DNA of 9,011 nt from Clostridia bacterium (GTDB taxonomy: Bacteria > Bacillota > Clostridia > Christensenellales > UBA1242), in NCBI GenBank assembly GCA_900767835.1, contig CAAGAO010000023.1:1-9011 (forward strand), in the 5' to 3' direction. Below, in pieces: positions 6,549-9,011 of the stretch; position 1 is the first letter of the stretch; every line of letters starts with the position of its first letter. Made by a program: the position numbers and the translations under genes. Below the pieces are notes generated by a model. That model saw only the letters and a program-made list of their open reading frames with translations, ran no database searches and was not told where the DNA came from.

Positions 6549-6571
6549 AATATACTCCTATTTACTTTGTA

Positions 6572-6599
6572 AGTTTACCACATTTTAACATCAAAGCAA
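6572..6599 (-). promoter_or_regulatory. Candidate promoter for the HIT-ldh unit
   Basis: On the minus strand TTGCTT (6599-6594), a 16-base spacer and TAAACT (6577-6572), preceded by TGG (extended -10 style), lie 24 bases before the HIT start. An overlapping alternative is TTGATG with TACAAA at 17-base spacing. Both are imperfect, but the divergent gene arrangement requires a minus promoter in this 126-base gap. Confidence 0.35.
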
Positions 6600-6620
6600 A
6601 ACTTTTATACAAATTAACCC

Positions 6621-6649
6621 TTGAAAAAATAATTATGCTATGATAAAAT
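6621..6649 (+). promoter_or_regulatory. Promoter of the 109-aa orphan gene
   Basis: TTGAAA (6621-6626), a 17-base spacer and TAAAAT (6644-6649) with a TGA immediately before it (extended -10) form a good sigma-A-type promoter 25 bases before the ATG at 6675. AAAGGAG (6662-6668) follows. Confidence 0.7.
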
Positions 6650-6674
6650 TAATTAAAATTTAAAGGAGTATTTT

Positions 6675-7004
6675 ATGAGTTTTATTTCTCGTTTAAAAAA
6701 GAATGACATATGCGAATTTGTTAACTTGGTTTTAAGCAGTGAAAATGCCTACATAAATAATATTAAATATCAATATATTGACTTTGAAAGATATTACACT
6801 TTTATTAAAGAAAACAACGCCATAACCGTTATGACGAATTTTAATTGCGGGCTTTGTTGCTATAATGAATTTACTTTAACCGACAACAAATTTTCGTCCT
6901 TATACCCAACTTGCAAAAGCAAAGATGCTTACAATGAAGCATGGCAAAAATTTTTAGCAAACAAATTCCCTGAGTATATTATTGATAGCGGTAGAAATAA
7001 TTAA
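6675..7004 (+). CDS. Orphan small protein with a Cys cluster (109 aa)
   Basis: I do not recognise this 109-residue protein. It is rich in Asn, Tyr, Phe and Lys, with no signal peptide, no membrane helix and no known motif. The notable feature is NCGLCCYNEF, giving Cys58, Cys61 and Cys62, with Cys13 and Cys80 elsewhere; a metal site is conceivable but the spacing is not diagnostic. The second half ends in an amphipathic stretch with AYNEAWQKFLANKFPEYI (85-102). AAAGGAG six bases before the ATG and a good upstream promoter support that it is a real expressed gene. It stands alone, divergent from HIT-ldh and convergent with the surface-protein gene. Its small size suggests a regulatory or accessory role, but nothing in the sequence says which. 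Confidence 0.8.
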   Translation: MSFISRLKKNDICEFVNLVLSSENAYINNIKYQYIDFERYYTFIKENNAITVMTNFNCGLCCYNEFTLTDNKFSSLYPTCKSKDAYNEAWQKFLANKFPEYIIDSGRNN

Positions 7005-7103
7005 TTTTTTAAAAAAATTATTTAATTTTAAATATTATTTTTTAAGATGTTTAATTACAAATATTGAATAGTTAAATTAACTTGTTTTTATACTTAAACC
7101 AAT

Positions 7104-7151
7104 AAAAAGACTGTTAAGAAATGATTTACAAAATTTCCTAACAGTCTTTTT
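7104..7151. terminator. Bidirectional terminator between convergent genes
   Basis: Thirteen perfect pairs join AAAAAGACTGTTA (7104-7116) with TAACAGTCTTTTT (7139-7151). Past an A-C mismatch four more pairs follow (7118-7121 with 7134-7137), leaving a 12-base loop. The T-run at 7147-7151 serves plus-strand transcripts of the 109-aa gene, and the A-run at 7104-7108 gives the T-run for minus-strand transcripts of the surface-protein gene. It is the clearest terminator in the window. Confidence 0.92.
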
Positions 7152-7297
7152 GTTGATTTTTAATGTAATACCATGTTTGTAAAAAACCTTTTAGTAATAC
7201 AAATAAAATATTTATTTAGACCTAAATAATTAACATAATCAAAGTATAAACCAATTTTACTTTATTAGTATTAATCTATGCATTTAAAATTTACAAT
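7152..7297. other. AT-rich spacer, nothing recognised
   Basis: Between the bidirectional terminator and the stop codon of the surface-protein gene I see only AT-rich sequence. There is no convincing small gene, RNA, repeat or promoter. For the minus-strand gene it is simply the 3' untranslated region. Confidence 0.6.
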
Positions 7298-9011
7298 TTA
7301 ATATTTAGATGCACAACCTTCCCAATACATTTCTTTAATGTATGGTGTGCCACCATTGATTGTATTACTTTGCGCCCAAACGGAACTATTACCTAAATAG
7401 CTATATAAGTAACTTGCTGAAACACTTGTACCTTTATAATCTTCATCGTCTACATAACACATATAATCTTTATTTTTAAAAATTTCATAACTTTTTGAAT
7501 ATGAAATAATATTTTTCCTTCCTTTATATCCTTCATCATCAATATAAAAGTAAACCATACTAGAATTTTTGTCTTTTTGTATTATAAAGTGTTGAGTTTT
7601 TTCAAACGATACATTATATTCAAAATTATAACTAATAGATTTATATATTGTCTTGCTGGTATTATTATCAGAATAGTTGATAGATATCGAATTACTGCTT
7701 CCTGTGTAATAACTACTATTTGCAGTACTTTTAGTTAACGGACCTTGAAGATTATAATTTTCAAAACTAAACGAAAATACATGATTTTTAGATGTAGAAA
7801 AAGCACCATTATAAAGACTTAAACTAAATCTATATATAAAATACTCAGAAGTCCCGCCACTATAAGTACCTGTGTTATAACAATTAGTAACTGTTCCATA
7901 AGGAGTTATCCCAAAAGCATAGGCATTAATATTATATTGTGTTTTTGTTTGGAAATCATCATTAGATTCTAAAATTCTAACATGGAAAAAACTATTTTTA
8001 CCATAAACAATATGTCCCGAGTAAATATCATAATCTCCCCCATTTGATTGCAATGTACCATTCTTGTCATAATATTTACCATTATATTTATAATAGCCTT
8101 CTAAACCAAACTCATAATAGTATTTTTCTGCTTTTGCCTCTGCAGTTACCCGTCCTTTATTAAAACAGTATGTTATGCTATCATTTGAGTAACCAGCAAT
8201 GCCTCCAGCAAAAGATGTAGTAGCCCCATATTCTTTATAAATATCAGAGCCATAAGTATCTGTACTATAATAACCGTAACGATTTACTATATTGTAAGCA
8301 ATTCCTGAGGTAACATACCCATAATTAAACGATTTTGTAATTGTGCCTTTATAATGAGAACCTATAATTCCACCCGCATATGGATATGGTGCTGATTTTA
8401 AATGGTTTGTCCTATCTAATGGATTGTAAACATATGTGCCACAATATATATTACCGAAGTTTTTACATAGCGATATATTTGTTTCGTTTGAACCATCACT
8501 TTCTCCTACTATTCCTCCAGCATATACATAAGAAGAATATGTATTGTTATAAACTGTAGCATTATTAGTACACCAACTAATTGTTATTGCACCGGATAAT
8601 CCATATGCATATCCAACTATACCACCAGCATGTTTTGAACCTGTTTCTGAAGTAACAGTAACGCTGGCATTAACACATTTTGTTATTGTTGAAGGTCCGT
8701 ACAACGAACCAACTATACCACCAGCCTTGCCATAATTTCCTGTCTGAGTTATTGTTCCGTTTGAGATTGTAAGATTTGATATTGTTGCATTTACCACATA
8801 ACCGAAAATGCCTGCTGGATTCGAACTTTCGGTAATTTTAATGTTTGAAATAGTAAAACCTTTCCCGTCAAAATTTCCTTTAAAAGCATATGAAGAACTT
8901 TTGCCTATTGGTGTAAATTTTTGACCGCCTAAATCTATATTTGCGGTCATTGCAAAGTATTTGCCAGAATATGATGTGCCGTTATTTACATAAGTTGATA
9001 AGAGTTTTAAA
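7298..9011 (-). CDS. GLUG-repeat surface protein, N-terminus missing (partial)
   Basis: These are the C-terminal 570 residues of a large protein whose frame stays open to the window edge; the Met at 8950 is internal, because the sequence before it (STYVNNGTSYSGKYFA) continues the same domain. Counting from that Met, TANIDLGGQKFTPIG (2-16) and FKGNFDGKGFTISNIKI (23-39) are the classic lead-in of GLUG beta-helix proteins. Five GLUG repeats (AGGIVG and variants) occupy 76-270, with a sixth, diverged AFGITPYGTVTNCYNTG at 345-361. The region 271-530 is Tyr/Ser/Asn-rich and includes a duplicated YxDDExYKG motif. It ends in INGGTPYIKEMYW, a common end of such domains, with no LPXTG motif or membrane anchor. 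Export and any anchoring signal must therefore be N-terminal, outside the window. Likely an extracellular adhesin-like or cell-surface protein; the ligand is unknown. Confidence 0.85.
   Translation of the reverse strand, partial: LKLLSTYVNNGTSYSGKYFAMTANIDLGGQKFTPIGKSSSYAFKGNFDGKGFTISNIKITESSNPAGIFGYVVNATISNLTISNGTITQTGNYGKAGGIVGSLYGPSTITKCVNASVTVTSETGSKHAGGIVGYAYGLSGAITISWCTNNATVYNNTYSSYVYAGGIVGESDGSNETNISLCKNFGNIYCGTYVYNPLDRTNHLKSAPYPYAGGIIGSHYKGTITKSFNYGYVTSGIAYNIVNRYGYYSTDTYGSDIYKEYGATTSFAGGIAGYSNDSITYCFNKGRVTAEAKAEKYYYEFGLEGYYKYNGKYYDKNGTLQSNGGDYDIYSGHIVYGKNSFFHVRILESNDDFQTKTQYNINAYAFGITPYGTVTNCYNTGTYSGGTSEYFIYRFSLSLYNGAFSTSKNHVFSFSFENYNLQGPLTKSTANSSYYTGSSNSISINYSDNNTSKTIYKSISYNFEYNVSFEKTQHFIIQKDKNSSMVYFYIDDEGYKGRKNIISYSKSYEIFKNKDYMCYVDDEDYKGTSVSASYLYSYLGNSSVWAQSNTINGGTPYIKEMYWEGCASKY
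7430..7546 (-). repeat. Duplicated YxDDExYKG motif in the surface protein
   Basis: Y-I-DDE-G-YKG (residues 469-477 from the Met at 8950; bases 7546-7520) and Y-V-DDE-D-YKG (499-507; bases 7456-7430) are spaced exactly 30 residues apart. The DNA of the two copies is also alike, which suggests a recent internal duplication of a roughly 90-base unit whose flanks have since diverged. Confidence 0.7.
7856..7918 (-). repeat. Sixth, diverged GLUG-like repeat
   Basis: AFGITPYGTVTNCYNTGTYSG (residues 345-365 from the Met at 8950) keeps the xxGI...GxVxNCYNxG pattern but has lost the AGGIVG core. It stands about 75 residues after the fifth repeat, beyond a Tyr-rich insert. Confidence 0.65.
8141..8725 (-). 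repeat. Five GLUG repeats in the surface protein
   Basis: Repeat starts, counted from the Met at 8950, are AGGIVGS at 76, AGGIVGY at 108, AGGIVGE at 144, AGGIIGS at 192 and AGGIAGY at 248. Each is followed by a TI/SI-x-x-C/S-x-N-x-G/A pattern. Unit spacing grows from 32 to 56 residues as loops are inserted between strands, notably the Tyr-rich loop at 217-247. This is typical of a right-handed beta-helix with variable loops. Confidence 0.85.

Noticed and set aside
6995..7023. AT-only inverted repeat overlapping the stop of the 109-aa gene
   Set aside because: AAATAATT/AATTATTT has no G-C pairs and could arise by chance in this composition. The strong terminator at 7104-7151 explains termination better.
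8948..8950. ATG at 8950 as the start of the surface protein
   Set aside because: No ribosome binding site precedes it, and the open frame upstream encodes the expected continuation of the GLUG lead-in domain.
7298..8950. CRISPR-like or DNA-level tandem repeat array in the right third
   Set aside because: The repetition is at protein level (GLUG units of uneven length) within one open frame, not identical DNA repeats with spacers.

Overview
The window is AT-rich DNA with AGGAGG-type ribosome binding sites, sigma-A-like promoters and the standard genetic code (TGG for Trp, TGA used as a stop). It carries a YlbJ-type sporulation membrane protein next to pta-ackA and rpmF. This points to a low-GC Gram-positive anaerobe of the Clostridia type, probably an uncultured fermenter. 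The genus cannot be read from the sequence.

Layout, left to right: an unexplained GC-richer patch at the left edge (1-76); a 257-residue orphan helical protein on the minus strand with its own promoter and terminator (144-917); ribosomal protein L32 (rpmF, 1143-1340, minus) behind a perfect-consensus promoter and a leader with competing hairpins; acetate kinase (ackA, 1618-2811, minus) and phosphotransacetylase (pta, 2954-3937, minus), separated by 142 bases that can fold; a divergent YlbJ-like membrane protein (3951-5033, plus) starting 13 bases from pta; an L-lactate dehydrogenase (5145-6053, minus) directly abutting an upstream HIT-family protein (6054-6548, minus); a divergent 109-residue orphan (6675-7004, plus); a strong bidirectional terminator (7104-7151); and the C-terminal 570 residues of a GLUG-repeat surface protein (7298-9011, minus) whose start lies outside the window.

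Together, Pta and AckA convert acetyl-CoA to acetate with ATP formation, and Ldh converts pyruvate to lactate with NADH reoxidation, so the window holds two end-product branches of a pyruvate fermentation. The ylbJ/pta/ackA/rpmF neighbourhood resembles a known clostridial arrangement, but no DUF177 (YceD) gene lies in front of rpmF. The right end turns to accessory, cell-surface content. I see no tRNA, rRNA, CRISPR array, insertion sequence or phage gene. Most of the window is ordinary housekeeping. The points worth a second look are the SD-less divergent pta/ylbJ starts, two foldable leader regions, two orphan genes and the truncated repeat protein.
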